Assembly: GCF_900116375.1 (NCBI RefSeq) | Contig: NZ_UETB01000004.1 | Span: forward strand, 62,001 to 126,000 | Source of the DNA: Georgenia satyanarayanai | Lineage (GTDB): Bacteria > Actinomycetota > Actinomycetes > Actinomycetales > Actinomycetaceae | Direction of reading: 5' to 3' | Length of the DNA: 64,000 nt | Shown: piece by piece, positions 22,176 through 31,834 of the stretch | Numbering within the stretch: the stretch's first letter is position 1 | Layout of the letters: each line of letters opens with the position of its first letter | Program-made: the position numbers and the translations under genes | Notes under the pieces: model-generated | Told to the model about the DNA's origin: nothing | Seen by the model: only the letters and a program-made list of their open reading frames with translations | The model's database searches: none

Positions 22176-24886
22176 CAGGGGCGTCCTTCCAGGGAGGTGA
22201 CTCGGTCGCGGAGGTCGCGGACGAGGGGGATGAGCAGGGTCCACAGCCGCCCGTAGGCCAGGCCTTCGACCTGGCCGTCGTCGCCGTAGGTGACGAACTC
22301 GGTCAGGCCGGCGGCCTCGACGTCCTCGGCGATGAGACCGGGGATGCGTCGCAGGGGCTGGATGGCGTCGAGCTCGGCCGGATTCGGCTCGGGCCCGAAC
22401 GCCGTGCTGCGGGAGATGTAGTCCGCGAGGCGCTCGGCGTCGCCGTGGTCGAACCACGTGACCGGGTCGACGTCGAGGAGCCGGGCGGGCACGTCGGTGT
22501 CGACGGGCTCGATGACGTCCTTGTAGCGGCGGGCCGAGGTGGACCGGGCGAGGGTGCCGTTGGACGGGGCAACGAACATGTTCGGGTCCGTCGTCGTCGT
22601 CGTGTTCGCCGCGCCGGGTGCGCGGACGCGGCCGCCGCCGATGTTCTCGAAGTAGAACCGGGTGTCGGTGTTCGCGGTCAGGCCGATCGAGTCCGCGTTG
22701 ATGCGCCCGTTGATGTCGAGCGCGGAGAAGGTCCCAAGCCCGTCCGGCTGGATCAGCCAGCGCCCCACCGAGTACAGCGTCCCGGCGGGCATGCCGGTGA
22801 TGCCGCCGTCGACGCGGATGTAGCCGCCCGTCCTCGCCGAGAGCATGAGGTCCCACTGCGGGTAGCCGTCCCAGTTGAAGCCGGCCGTGATGTACGCGTC
22901 GGACCAGTACCCCTCCCCGGACTCGGAGAAGACGAGGATCGGGTACCCGCGGTTCGACTGCGTCGCGAGCATCCCGGAGGACCCCGGCCGGGCGGTGCGG
23001 AACTCGCCGGCGAGCCAGTTGCTCACGCCGTCGATGTTCACGGTCTGCTGCAGGCCCGCGTTCCATGCCCGCAAGCCCACGGTGTCCAGCTGGGTGCGTT
23101 GCCCGGTCGCCGCGGTGCGGAAGGTCCCGCCGGTGAAGGTGCCGCCGATGAAGGTGCGGCCCTGGAACAGGTCCGCGGTGACGAACACGGAGCGGAGGTC
23201 GACGAGGTCGATCTGCAGCGCCTTGATCGAGTCGGTCTCGATGCGGCCGCCGTCGATCCTCGTCGTCCCGGTTGCTGTCCACGCCGTGACCCGCTCGCGG
23301 ATCTCGTCGTACAGGCCCAGGCGCCCGGGCAGGCCGTTGACCTTCGACTGCTGCAGCACCGGGATGCGGGCATCCGCGAGGGTGCCCGACCCGATCTTCG
23401 ACGCCGGCAGACTGCCGACCTCCGACGCCTGCCACGGGCCCCCGACGACGAGCGTCGCCGTGCGCAGCGAGCCGACGAAGCCCTCGTCGGCGGCGAACGA
23501 TCCCAGGTCAGCGTGGACGGCGGTGACCTTGTTGGCCGCGAAGATGTTCGTGAAGATCTTCTTGGCGACGGCCTCGTTGAGGTTCGTCGTCCCCGTCACC
23601 CGCAGCTGGCCGACGTCGAGCTCGACGAACTGGCCGGCCGCCGCGGCGATCTTCCGGGCGACGACCTCGATGATGTCGGCCGCGCCCGCGGTGAGCTTGC
23701 CGATATCGACGTTCGCGATCGCCTCGGAGCGGATCGGGGTCGCGACCCACGTGCTGTTCGACCGGGTCCACTGGCCGACGACCTGCCCCGAGACCGTGCC
23801 GATGTGCTGGAAGTACACCGAGCCGTTGGGTGCCTGCAGCTGCTGTGAGGGCGCCGTGGTGCCGTGGAGGACCTTCGGCAGGTTGTCGGCGTGCGCCTTC
23901 GCCGCGTCGAGCGCGGCCTGGATCGCGGCCGGGTCCGACAGCGGCACCCACTCGGTTCCGTCGTGGTACTTCGGCACCGGCGCCTCACCGGTGGTGTCGA
24001 TCCAGATGTCCGCGTCCGCCGGCGCCGGGGCCGTCGTGCCGACCTTGATGCGCTGCCCCGAGCCCGTGACGATCGAGGAGACCTGCTGCTGGATCGCCTG
24101 CACGTCATCCGTCAGCCACGCGAGCGTCGTCGGGAAGGTGACGTTGACGAGCTGCTCCGCCGAGGCGAGACGGTCGCGCGCGTCAGCGAGCTGGGTCTCG
24201 TTGTCCTGCAGACGCTCATCCAGCTCGGCGACGACGGCCGAGTCGAGCACCGAAAGGACCGTGCCCGTAGCGATGCCCGAGGGCGCCGACCGGCGGCCCG
24301 GGATGCTCTTGGTGACGAGCACGACCATCCACGACCCCAGCGTCAGAGTCGCCGTCGTCGTCCCGCCCGACGCCGGGAACGTCGCCACCAGGCGCGCGCC
24401 CTCGAGGTTCGGGAAGGGGTCGTCGACGTCGTCGAGGTCTGGCACCGGCTCCGGCGGGGTCGGGTCGTCCGGGTCGTCCTCGGGGTCGGGGACCGGCTCC
24501 GTCTCCACCTCGGCGGGCTCGCCGACGTCGGACGCCGGCAGCGGCCGCACCCACGCCTCCACGCCCTCCCCATCCATCGGGAAGCGGTCCTCGTCCGAGG
24601 CCATGCGCCCGTCGTAGGAGATGACCAGGCGCCCGACGCCGTCCTGGACGACCGGCGCCGACGGCACCGGAGGGATCGGCCCGTCGATCGGGTACGCACC
24701 CCACGTGCCGTCGTGCTGGTCGCCGATGACGACGACCGGCGAGCCAGTCTCCGGGTCTACGACGTCCAGGGACGAGCCCGGCGTCGCGGGGATCGAGGAG
24801 TAGGGCAGCCGGGGGGTGTTCTCGAGCACGGAGAGGCGACGGCCCTGCTGGAGGAGCAGCCCGGCAACGTTCTCGATCGCACCCAT
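22175..24886 (-). CDS. Tail fibre/baseplate protein with C-terminal S74 chaperone domain
   Basis: A 903-aa minor tail protein. The N-terminal third contains a Pro/Asp-rich linker (PVPDPEDDPDDPTPPEPVPD), the middle has helical coils (LDERLQDNETQLADARDRLASAEQLV) and phage-fibre triple-helix-like repeats (AIANVDIGKLTAGAADIIEVVARKI). The last roughly 120 residues match the peptidase S74/intramolecular chaperone domain: SARRYKDVI with the Ser-x4-Lys dyad, IPGLIAEDVEAAG, and YGRLWTLLIPLVRDL. Such domains trimerise a fibre and cut themselves off. The start at 24886 overlaps the stop of the upstream gene. Confidence 0.85.
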   Translation of the reverse strand: MGAIENVAGLLLQQGRRLSVLENTPRLPYSSIPATPGSSLDVVDPETGSPVVVIGDQHDGTWGAYPIDGPIPPVPSAPVVQDGVGRLVISYDGRMASDEDRFPMDGEGVEAWVRPLPASDVGEPAEVETEPVPDPEDDPDDPTPPEPVPDLDDVDDPFPNLEGARLVATFPASGGTTTATLTLGSWMVVLVTKSIPGRRSAPSGIATGTVLSVLDSAVVAELDERLQDNETQLADARDRLASAEQLVNVTFPTTLAWLTDDVQAIQQQVSSIVTGSGQRIKVGTTAPAPADADIWIDTTGEAPVPKYHDGTEWVPLSDPAAIQAALDAAKAHADNLPKVLHGTTAPSQQLQAPNGSVYFQHIGTVSGQVVGQWTRSNSTWVATPIRSEAIANVDIGKLTAGAADIIEVVARKIAAAAGQFVELDVGQLRVTGTTNLNEAVAKKIFTNIFAANKVTAVHADLGSFAADEGFVGSLRTATLVVGGPWQASEVGSLPASKIGSGTLADARIPVLQQSKVNGLPGRLGLYDEIRERVTAWTATGTTRIDGGRIETDSIKALQIDLVDLRSVFVTADLFQGRTFIGGTFTGGTFRTAATGQRTQLDTVGLRAWNAGLQQTVNIDGVSNWLAGEFRTARPGSSGMLATQSNRGYPILVFSESGEGYWSDAYITAGFNWDGYPQWDLMLSARTGGYIRVDGGITGMPAGTLYSVGRWLIQPDGLGTFSALDINGRINADSIGLTANTDTRFYFENIGGGRVRAPGAANTTTTTDPNMFVAPSNGTLARSTSARRYKDVIEPVDTDVPARLLDVDPVTWFDHGDAERLADYISRSTAFGPEPNPAELDAIQPLRRIPGLIAEDVEAAGLTEFVTYGDDGQVEGLAYGRLWTLLIPLVRDLRDRVTSLEGRP

Positions 24887-26376
24887 CAGGCTCCCTCCGT
24901 GCTCGGGGTCACCCGGAGCTTGATCACCGCCGGTCCGTCCGGCGTGTACGTGATGGCCATGACCCGCAGCCACATGTCGACCTCGGCCCAGTCCAGGCGA
25001 CCCATGAGTCGGATCTCGTCGCCCAGCTGGACCGCACCGACCGGTGCGTGCGGGTGGTCGTAGACGGTCAGCTCGGTGATCCGCAGCCCGCCGCGTAGCG
25101 TCGGCGCCAGGACCCGGGCACGCTGGTCGGCGGCCGCGGCCGTGGTGACCGTCTTGTCGGTGTGGGTGTGCACTCGCCGCATGCCCGTGGCGGCCGTGGA
25201 CTGCATCGAGCGGACCATCTTGTGGCCCTCGCCGGCGCCGAAGACCTGCACGTCGGAGGCGTAGTCGTCACCCCACGCGGCCTCTCGCGGGACGGCGACG
25301 TTCTCGCCGATGACGTAGCGCAGGTCGTTGCGGCGTGCCCCTCGTCGCGGGTAGGCCAGCTCGAGCCGGTGGACGAGCTGGTCACCGACCCACTCGGTGT
25401 GCTCGACCATGTCGAACGGGGTGTCGGTGGCGAGGTCGTCGACCACCTTCCCCAGGTCGTGCGTGGACCACGAGTTGATGAGGAACGGGTCCTCGTCCTG
25501 CCGGTCCTGCACGTCCTGGAACGCCTTACGGGTCTTGTCGTTGACGGTCTTCGCGGCGTCGTAGGCCTTGTCCGCCTGGTCGTGCGCCGTCGTCGCTGCG
25601 GCCGCCTTCCGTGCATCCGCGAGCGCCGCGGGGACGCTCACCCACGCGGCGGGGGTGCCTGCGACCTTGTGGGCCCGGTTCTTCGACGGCCGGTACCAGA
25701 GGTTCTTCTTCGTCTTCGACGGCTCCTTGCCGTCCTTGTCGAGCTCGGCGACGACGACCTTCCCGGTCATGTCGGTCAGGCCGGCCGCACGCAGCGCGGC
25801 CTTCGTGGTGGTGTCGAGGAGCGCCTTGGCCTTATCGAGCGTGGTCTTGGCCTCGTCGAGGGTCGCCTTGGTCTCCTCGGCCCGCAGGCGTGCTGCCCGG
25901 CGGCCCGGGTCCTCGGGGACGCCGACGGTGACGGGACTGGTGGTGTCGTCGACAACGAGCCCCAGGGCCCCGGCGGGGAAGGACTGCACGTGGGCGAAGA
26001 TGTCGCGCACGATGTCGAGCGGGTCGGTCTGCAGGTAGCGGCGGTAGGTCGCCGTCCATGGCGTCCTGGCGATGAGCGCACCGGACAGGCCGGTGCACCG
26101 GACCTGCAGCGCCTGCCCGTCGTCGGTGAGCGGGGTGCTCGTGACGATGCCGCCGCCGCGGATCTGGCCGCCGGCCTCCGCCCAGATGGCCGTGTGCCAG
26201 GGCTTGATGAGGGGCTGGCCGTCCTCGCCGAGGAGCGCGGCCACCGCGAAGGGGATCGAGCCCCCGAGACCGCCGGGGGCGTTGAGTGCCGGTGTGACCT
26301 GCACGTCGGTGAGGGGCAGGTCCCAGTGGAGGAACTCACCCGACGGGATCCGCTGGGCAATGTACCGCCAGGTCAC
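24886..26376 (-). CDS. Minor tail protein, Gp37-like
   Basis: A 496-aa protein. The N-terminal 150 residues are beta-rich (TWRYIAQRIPSGEFL, VQVTPALNAPGGLGG), then a charged coiled coil from about 170 to 310 (EETKATLDEAKTTLDKAKALLD), and a C-terminal domain with VEHTEWVGDQLVHRLELAYPRRG, RRNDLRYVIGENV and ASDVQVFGAGEG. The last blocks match the ReqiPepy6 Gp37-like domain found in baseplate hub proteins of actinophages. GTG 26376 overlaps the next stop by 4 nt. It probably forms part of the tail tip between Dit and the fibres. Confidence 0.75.
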   Translation of the reverse strand: MTWRYIAQRIPSGEFLHWDLPLTDVQVTPALNAPGGLGGSIPFAVAALLGEDGQPLIKPWHTAIWAEAGGQIRGGGIVTSTPLTDDGQALQVRCTGLSGALIARTPWTATYRRYLQTDPLDIVRDIFAHVQSFPAGALGLVVDDTTSPVTVGVPEDPGRRAARLRAEETKATLDEAKTTLDKAKALLDTTTKAALRAAGLTDMTGKVVVAELDKDGKEPSKTKKNLWYRPSKNRAHKVAGTPAAWVSVPAALADARKAAAATTAHDQADKAYDAAKTVNDKTRKAFQDVQDRQDEDPFLINSWSTHDLGKVVDDLATDTPFDMVEHTEWVGDQLVHRLELAYPRRGARRNDLRYVIGENVAVPREAAWGDDYASDVQVFGAGEGHKMVRSMQSTAATGMRRVHTHTDKTVTTAAAADQRARVLAPTLRGGLRITELTVYDHPHAPVGAVQLGDEIRLMGRLDWAEVDMWLRVMAITYTPDGPAVIKLRVTPSTEGA

Positions 26377-27383
26377 GCCGGCCCCTCGGTGAACTGGACG
26401 TCGACCATGATGGAGGACGCGTTGTCCATGCGGGGCGGGCCGCCGTTGACGAGCCTGGTCCCGACGAGCCGGATCGGCTGGCGGGTGCCGCGCATGGCGG
26501 CGGGGATGGTGACGTCGTCGGACACGCCCCACGTCTCGCGCATCTCGACGCCGTCGGCGGCCGTCGGGTCGAGCGCCCACTTCACGTCCTGGGTGCGGAC
26601 GTTACCCTCACCCCAGTCGCCCGGGCGGCCGATGCGCGCCCAGATGGTGCCCTGAGCGGCGGAGCGGGACACGCGCACACCGCCCCAGGTGGCGACGATG
26701 TTCGCGTGCGTCGCCCACTCGGGGACGTCGATCTCCCAGATGGCCTCGGCGAAGTCGGGCCAGTACTCCGAGGACGGGGACGCGGTGTCGAGCGCGTGGA
26801 CCGTGGAGCCCTCGAGGTTGTGCGTGAACAGGCGCCGGTAGGTCTTCGGCTGGGCGACCTCACGGAGGTCAGTGATGTGCTCCGCAAGGACGTCCCCACG
26901 GTTGGCGGGGCGCGTGATCTTCGCGAGCGCGATCGCCGGGTAGTTGAGGCCAAGCTCGCGGATCGACCGGATGCTCGAGGAGACGTTCTGGATGACCGCG
27001 AGGCGCCGGTACTCGAAGCCGTTCGGGTTCGCCGGCGCGTTCCCCTCGTACTGGGGGTCGAGGATCCGCGCGATGACGAGGTCGGTGCGTCCGCTGCCCG
27101 ACGGCGTGGGCGGCAGGACGGTGGGGCCGTTGAGGATCTGCTCGGAGAACCAGCGCGCTGAGTACGTCTGCAGGGTCCCGCCCGGGTAGCGGTTGAGGAG
27201 CAGGCACCCGCCCGGTGCGACGCGCACGCCGTTGCCCGTGGGTGTCATCGGCAGCACCCGCAGCGACTGCGGCGAGGAGATGCCCTCCGCGCCACCCGTC
27301 GAGTCGTACAGCTCACCGCGGGCCACCTCGGGCGAGTGCTCCGCCCCGCCACCCACGAACCACGGAGTCGAGTCCGCTGCCAT
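26373..27383 (-). CDS. Minor tail protein
   Basis: A 336-aa protein. The first half contains the pattern GISSPQSLRVLPMTPTGNGVRVAPG and SGRTDLVIARILDPQYEG, typical of actinophage minor tail proteins next to the Gp37-like gene; the second half is a beta-sandwich-like domain (ANIVATWGGVRVSRSAAQG, QPIRLVGTRLV). Start ATG 27383 is 22 nt downstream of the Dit-like gene stop. No enzymatic motif is visible. Confidence 0.7.
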   Translation of the reverse strand: MAADSTPWFVGGGAEHSPEVARGELYDSTGGAEGISSPQSLRVLPMTPTGNGVRVAPGGCLLLNRYPGGTLQTYSARWFSEQILNGPTVLPPTPSGSGRTDLVIARILDPQYEGNAPANPNGFEYRRLAVIQNVSSSIRSIRELGLNYPAIALAKITRPANRGDVLAEHITDLREVAQPKTYRRLFTHNLEGSTVHALDTASPSSEYWPDFAEAIWEIDVPEWATHANIVATWGGVRVSRSAAQGTIWARIGRPGDWGEGNVRTQDVKWALDPTAADGVEMRETWGVSDDVTIPAAMRGTRQPIRLVGTRLVNGGPPRMDNASSIMVDVQFTEGPA

Positions 27384-27405
27384 CAGGCCCTCCTAGAAGT
27401 CGTCA

Positions 27406-28263
27406 TCACAGGGACCACCAGGCGTCGCGCCAGGTGACCGTCGCGGTCGCCGTACCGGTCCCGTCCGTGCCGCCGAAGGTGATCTCCTGCTGGCCGGGCT
27501 GCAGAGCTGCGTCACGCAGCCGGGTGCGGCGGGTGAGGCGGCCCCCCACCGACGCGCCGTCCGACCGCAGGGCCGTCGTCGTGAGTGCGTCGACGGTCAC
27601 GGTCTCGTCGTAGGCGATGTGCCCGGCGACGCCGATCTCCCAGCCGAGGGCGCGCACGAACGGGTCGCTGATCGGCCCGCGGAACGTCACGGCCACCGGG
27701 GCTGGCGCGTCACCGGCGGCGGTCACGAACCCCGCGCGCGGCGCGCTGGAGCGCACCGTGGACAGGGGCGCCGCCAGTGGTGCCATGAGGCCCCCCACGG
27801 ACGCCGGCACGATCGACAGCGTCACCGACTTCGCCACGTCGTTGAAGTGCCGCGGGTCGGCCAGCTGGAACGTCGCCAGGACCGGCGCCCGGCCGTGGTG
27901 CCAGGCGTGCCGCACCGCCTCACCCGCGGGGGTGAAGCGGCGCGGCCGCCCGTACACACGGCGCTGGCGACCCGGCAGCCCGTACCGCAGCACCGACAGG
28001 GCTCCCGGGGTGTCCGGGCCCTGCCATGTACGGCGCAGACGCCCGAGAGCGTTCAACGTTTGCCCCTCGGCGCGGACCCGCAGGTCGAACGTCCACTCGG
28101 GAGCGTCCTCACTGTCGCGGCCCATGAGCCGGCCGAGCGTCCCGGCGATGTGCTCGTCCGCGGTGACCCGCGCACGGGTGCCGAGGTCGAGCTCCTGGAC
28201 CCACACGTCGTGGTCCTCGGTGCCGAAGGAGTAGCCGTCGAGGATGAACTCTCCGTCGATCAC
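27406..28263 (-). CDS. Distal tail protein (Dit-like)
   Basis: A 285-aa protein directly after the tape measure gene, the usual place of the distal tail protein. The N-terminus (DGEFILDGYSFGTEDHDVWVQEL) and the GRRLRRTWQGPDT to YGRPRRFTP blocks follow the phage tail family of SPP1 gp19.1/Dit type; the C-terminal half is a galectin-like beta domain (VAVTFRGPISDPFVRALGWEIGV). GTG 28263 overlaps the TGA of the tape measure gene (GTGA). Confidence 0.8.
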   Translation of the reverse strand: MIDGEFILDGYSFGTEDHDVWVQELDLGTRARVTADEHIAGTLGRLMGRDSEDAPEWTFDLRVRAEGQTLNALGRLRRTWQGPDTPGALSVLRYGLPGRQRRVYGRPRRFTPAGEAVRHAWHHGRAPVLATFQLADPRHFNDVAKSVTLSIVPASVGGLMAPLAAPLSTVRSSAPRAGFVTAAGDAPAPVAVTFRGPISDPFVRALGWEIGVAGHIAYDETVTVDALTTTALRSDGASVGGRLTRRTRLRDAALQPGQQEITFGGTDGTGTATATVTWRDAWWSL

Positions 28264-31200
28264 AGGTCGATCCCCCCTCCGAAGCCGGACGTCAGGCCAG
28301 CTGCGTGGAGCGCGTGGACGAGGGTCTTGCCGGTCTCGTTCGCGACGTCCATCGGGACGGCGTTGAGGTAGATCTGGACGGGCGGCGGGGTGGATCCTGT
28401 CCAGGCTGGCTGGTAGGCGCGCGGCGCGACGAGGGACCCGGTGCCGTTCGCGAGGCCGGGCAGGCGCGGGAACGTGCCTGCGTGGATCGCCTCGAGGATC
28501 GGCCGGTACTCGGCCGTCCGCTCCTTGGTGGTGACCCACTCGCCGCGGTGGACGACGCCGGCGGGCTCAAACTTGCCGCCGTCACCGGTGTACCCGCCGG
28601 ACCAGAACTCGCCCTGTCCCATCTGCACGGTCCGCTGGTATGTCGTGACGGAGCGGCCGTTGTTCCGGGCGACGAACTGGTCGAGCTGCGACTGTGCCGT
28701 GCCGGTGTTCGCGGTGATGTTGACCGCCGCGGACGAGGACCGGATGGTGTGAAGCAGGCTCGACAGCTCACGTTGCGCCTGGGCGTCGTTCCCGGCGATG
28801 TCCGCGACGCCCCGGCTGCCGTTGATGGCGGCGATGAGGTCGTCGAGGGTCATGTCGGCGGGGACGCGGTTGCCCAGGAGGGTGACCGTCCCATCGGACT
28901 CGTTGACGTTCCCGAGGAGCTCCCCGAGGGTCGAGTCGGCCGGGACCCGGTTGCCGTTGATGGACACGGTGCCGGTGGCGTTGTCGACCTCGACGAGGTA
29001 GCCGCCGAGGTCGATGAGGGCCTGCTCGGTGTTCGCGCTGATGTGCGTGCCGTAGGTCTCCTCGTCGACCTGCTGCCCGAACCGGGCCAGGTCGTTGAGG
29101 GCCGGCTCCGTGTCGGCCTCGATGCCCAGGTGGACGGGCTGCTCGTTGAACGCCGCGTCGACGTCCGCCGCGACCTCCGCCGCGACAGCATCACCCGTGC
29201 CGGTGTACGCCTCGATGAGCTCGCGGCGCTGCTCGGGGGCGGCGTCGATGAACGCCTGCAGCATCGGGGCGCCCTCCGCGCCGGCCGCGAGGAGGTCGTT
29301 GACCATCTGCTCACCGGCGGCCTGCAGCTCCCGGGGCATCTCCTCACGGACCAGGCGCGCGGCCGCGACCGCGTTCTCACCCCAGTTCGCGAGCGCCTCG
29401 CCCTGCTCCTTGAGCTGGGCGATCCAGTCGGCCATGGACACGTCCTGGCCGTTGTAGAAGTCATCCCACGAGTCATCCGCCGTCTCCGTGGCGGCGGCCT
29501 GCTCCTCGGCCCACTCCCGGGTCTTGTCGATGACGGCCTGGTAGGCGTCGGTTACTCCACCGAACGACCCGCCCGCCTCGAGCATCATGTCGAACCACTT
29601 CTCGAAGGCCTCAGATGCGGCCTCGAGTTCCTCGGCGGACTGCCCGACCTGACCGGAGAACTCGCCGGTCGCCGCGGTCGTGGCCGCGGTCGCGTCAGCG
29701 GTGAGGACCTGCTCGGCCTTCATCGCGGCGAGCGCGTCCACGTAGCCAGGGACGAGCTCGCGGAGGTCCTCGATGTCCCCGCCGCCGGCCTCCCACGCCT
29801 CACGGAGGGTCTCGAACTGGGCGCGGGCCTCCTCGGCGTGACCGGACTGGACCATGCTGGCGAGGGACTGGCCGATGGCGTCGAACTGCTTGACGATCGC
29901 GTCGCGCTCGACGGACCCCTCACGGTCACCGAGGGACCAGATCTCACCGCCGAAGTCGTTGAGCCGGTCCATGATGCTCGGCGACGTGAGCCGTTCGATG
30001 GCTCCCTGGAGGCCGTCGATCTTCCGGAAGTTGATGTTTGAGCCGAGGTTGCTGAACATCGCGTCGATGTCCCCGGCGGCCGTATCCAGGCCCAGGAGCG
30101 CCGCGGTGGTCTCGTCGACCGACGCCGCGCCCTCGGACATCGATGTGAGGACGCCGTCGATGATCGTGAGCGTCGCGAGCGCTGCGGCGGTGGCCCCGGC
30201 CGCGCGCGTCACGCGACCGAGCCCGGTCGCGAGACCGGGTGCCATGGTGCGCAGGTCACGGAACGCCTTGACGGTGTCGATGACGCGGGGGAACAGGAGC
30301 AGGAATCCGCCCGCGGCGAGGGACGCCACACCGGCTACGGACCCGAGGGTGACGAACGTGTTCTGCAGCGGGTCGGGCAGGTCGGAGATCCACCCGAAGA
30401 AGTCGGAGACGGCCTCGGACGCGCCCACGATCGCGGGCAGGAACGTCTCCCCGAGGCTGATGCCGGCGTCGACGATGTTGTTCTTCGCGATGTCGAGCTG
30501 TGCGGCGGTCGTCTCGAGGCGCTTGCCGAACTCATCCTGCAGGGCGGTGTTCGACTGCCACGCGGCGGCGCCCATGTCGAGGGACTCGGTGAGGAGGTCC
30601 CCGGACTCGGCCATCGTGAGGAGCGCCTGGGATACGCGGATGTCGGACATGCCGAGCTCGGACAGGACACCGAAGACGTCCCCGCCGGCGGCGGAGATGC
30701 CGCCGAGGCCCTCGATGAAGGTCGCGACCGCGCGGGCCGGGTCCTCCTCGAAGGCGGCGGCGAAGTCCTGCGCGGACATGCCCGCGACGTCGGAGAACGC
30801 GGTCAGGTCGTCGCCGCCCTGGGAGACCGCCGAGGCGATGTCCATGAACACGCGGCTGATGGCGGTGCCACCGGCCTCAGCGTTGATGCCGACGGAGGCG
30901 AGGGCGTTGGCGTAGCCGAGGACGTCGGCCTCGGACATGCCGATGACGGACGCGGTGGAGGAGATCCGCTGCGCCATGTTGAGGATCTCGGCCTCGGTCG
31001 ACGCGCCGTTGTTCCCCAGCTGGACGAGGGTGGCGCCGAAGCGCTCGACGCCGGCGGAGCCCTCGCGGTCGAGGGTGCCCATGACGTTGGAGATCTGGGC
31101 GATGTTGGTGGCGGCCTCGTCGGCGGTGAGGTTCGTCGTCTCACCGAGGGCGATCATCGTCTGCGTGAAGCCCTGGACGTCCTCGGTCTTCACACCGAGC

Positions 31201-31607
31201 GCGCCGGCGGCCTCGGCGACGGCAGCGATCTCGCCGTGCGCGGCGGGCAGCTCGCGGGCCATGCCCCGCAGGCCCGTCTCGAGGCCGGCGAGCTGGGTCT
31301 CGGTGCCGTCGACGGTCTTCGTGACCCCGGCCCACTGGGACTCCCAGTTGACCGCGGCTGCTGCGGAGGCGCCGAGCCCGGCGACCGTGGCCGTCCCGAA
31401 CCCCACCATGGTGGCGCCGGCGAGGTCCCACGACTCGCGCTGCAGGTCGGCGGACTGGACCAGGCGGCCCATGCCGGTCTGCGCGACGGTCGAGGACTGG
31501 TCGGCCTTCTTCGCGAGCTGCTCGAGGGACTGTGCGCCGGAGTCGATCTGGCGCTTGAAGTCGGCGACGTTCGCGCGGAGGGTGACGGAGACGGAGCGGT
31601 TCGTCAC
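28260..31607 (-). CDS. Tail tape measure protein
   Basis: A 1115-aa protein, the largest in the prophage. The N-terminus (VSVTLRANVADFKRQIDSGAQSLEQL) and the VNWESQWAGVTKTVDGT, AAVAEAAGALGV and GMSEADVLGYANALASVGI blocks match the phage tail tape measure core. A hydrophobic region near residues 415-440 and 460-480 may enter the host membrane. The repeats around 860-960 (VNGNRVPADSTLGELL-like units) stand out. By the usual 0.15 nm per residue this predicts a tail of roughly 165 nm. Start is GTG 31607 with GGGAGGTG upstream. Confidence 0.93.
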   Translation of the reverse strand: MTNRSVSVTLRANVADFKRQIDSGAQSLEQLAKKADQSSTVAQTGMGRLVQSADLQRESWDLAGATMVGFGTATVAGLGASAAAAVNWESQWAGVTKTVDGTETQLAGLETGLRGMARELPAAHGEIAAVAEAAGALGVKTEDVQGFTQTMIALGETTNLTADEAATNIAQISNVMGTLDREGSAGVERFGATLVQLGNNGASTEAEILNMAQRISSTASVIGMSEADVLGYANALASVGINAEAGGTAISRVFMDIASAVSQGGDDLTAFSDVAGMSAQDFAAAFEEDPARAVATFIEGLGGISAAGGDVFGVLSELGMSDIRVSQALLTMAESGDLLTESLDMGAAAWQSNTALQDEFGKRLETTAAQLDIAKNNIVDAGISLGETFLPAIVGASEAVSDFFGWISDLPDPLQNTFVTLGSVAGVASLAAGGFLLLFPRVIDTVKAFRDLRTMAPGLATGLGRVTRAAGATAAALATLTIIDGVLTSMSEGAASVDETTAALLGLDTAAGDIDAMFSNLGSNINFRKIDGLQGAIERLTSPSIMDRLNDFGGEIWSLGDREGSVERDAIVKQFDAIGQSLASMVQSGHAEEARAQFETLREAWEAGGGDIEDLRELVPGYVDALAAMKAEQVLTADATAATTAATGEFSGQVGQSAEELEAASEAFEKWFDMMLEAGGSFGGVTDAYQAVIDKTREWAEEQAAATETADDSWDDFYNGQDVSMADWIAQLKEQGEALANWGENAVAAARLVREEMPRELQAAGEQMVNDLLAAGAEGAPMLQAFIDAAPEQRRELIEAYTGTGDAVAAEVAADVDAAFNEQPVHLGIEADTEPALNDLARFGQQVDEETYGTHISANTEQALIDLGGYLVEVDNATGTVSINGNRVPADSTLGELLGNVNESDGTVTLLGNRVPADMTLDDLIAAINGSRGVADIAGNDAQAQRELSSLLHTIRSSSAAVNITANTGTAQSQLDQFVARNNGRSVTTYQRTVQMGQGEFWSGGYTGDGGKFEPAGVVHRGEWVTTKERTAEYRPILEAIHAGTFPRLPGLANGTGSLVAPRAYQPAWTGSTPPPVQIYLNAVPMDVANETGKTLVHALHAAGLTSGFGGGIDL

Positions 31608-31651
31608 GAAGACACCTCCCGGGCGGTATGAAGTTGGGGCACACTGGGTCG

Positions 31652-31834
31652 ATGGACACGACCCGTGAGCAGGGCAAGGCCCGCTGGGTGACGGTGGCGC
31701 TCGTGGTGGCGCTTCTCGTGGCGGGGTGGGGGATCGGCGCGTTCGCGGTCGACCGGTCGGAGTTCGGTCTGCTCGTGGCGATCCCAGCGGTCGTGGTGGC
31801 CGTGCTCGCCTACCAGCGCCGCGGCCGCGCCTAG
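31652..31834 (+). CDS. Small membrane protein on opposite strand (moron candidate)
   Basis: A 60-aa protein with two hydrophobic stretches (WVTVALVVALLVAGWGIGAF and FGLLVAIPAVVVAVLAY) and a basic tail. It sits on the plus strand between the tape measure and chaperone genes and converges with the latter, sharing the palindrome CTAG as stop codon at 31831-31834. Start ATG 31652 has GGGG about 12 nt upstream; ATG 31628 is an alternative. Position and strand suggest expression separate from the late operon, perhaps in the lysogen. Confidence 0.5.
   Translation: MDTTREQGKARWVTVALVVALLVAGWGIGAFAVDRSEFGLLVAIPAVVVAVLAYQRRGRA

Noticed and set aside
21981-23435. Open frame of 484 codons covering the end of the S74 fibre gene
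   Set aside because: Only its last 64 codons (from ATG 22175) are a real gene; the rest is an off-frame reading of the fibre gene.
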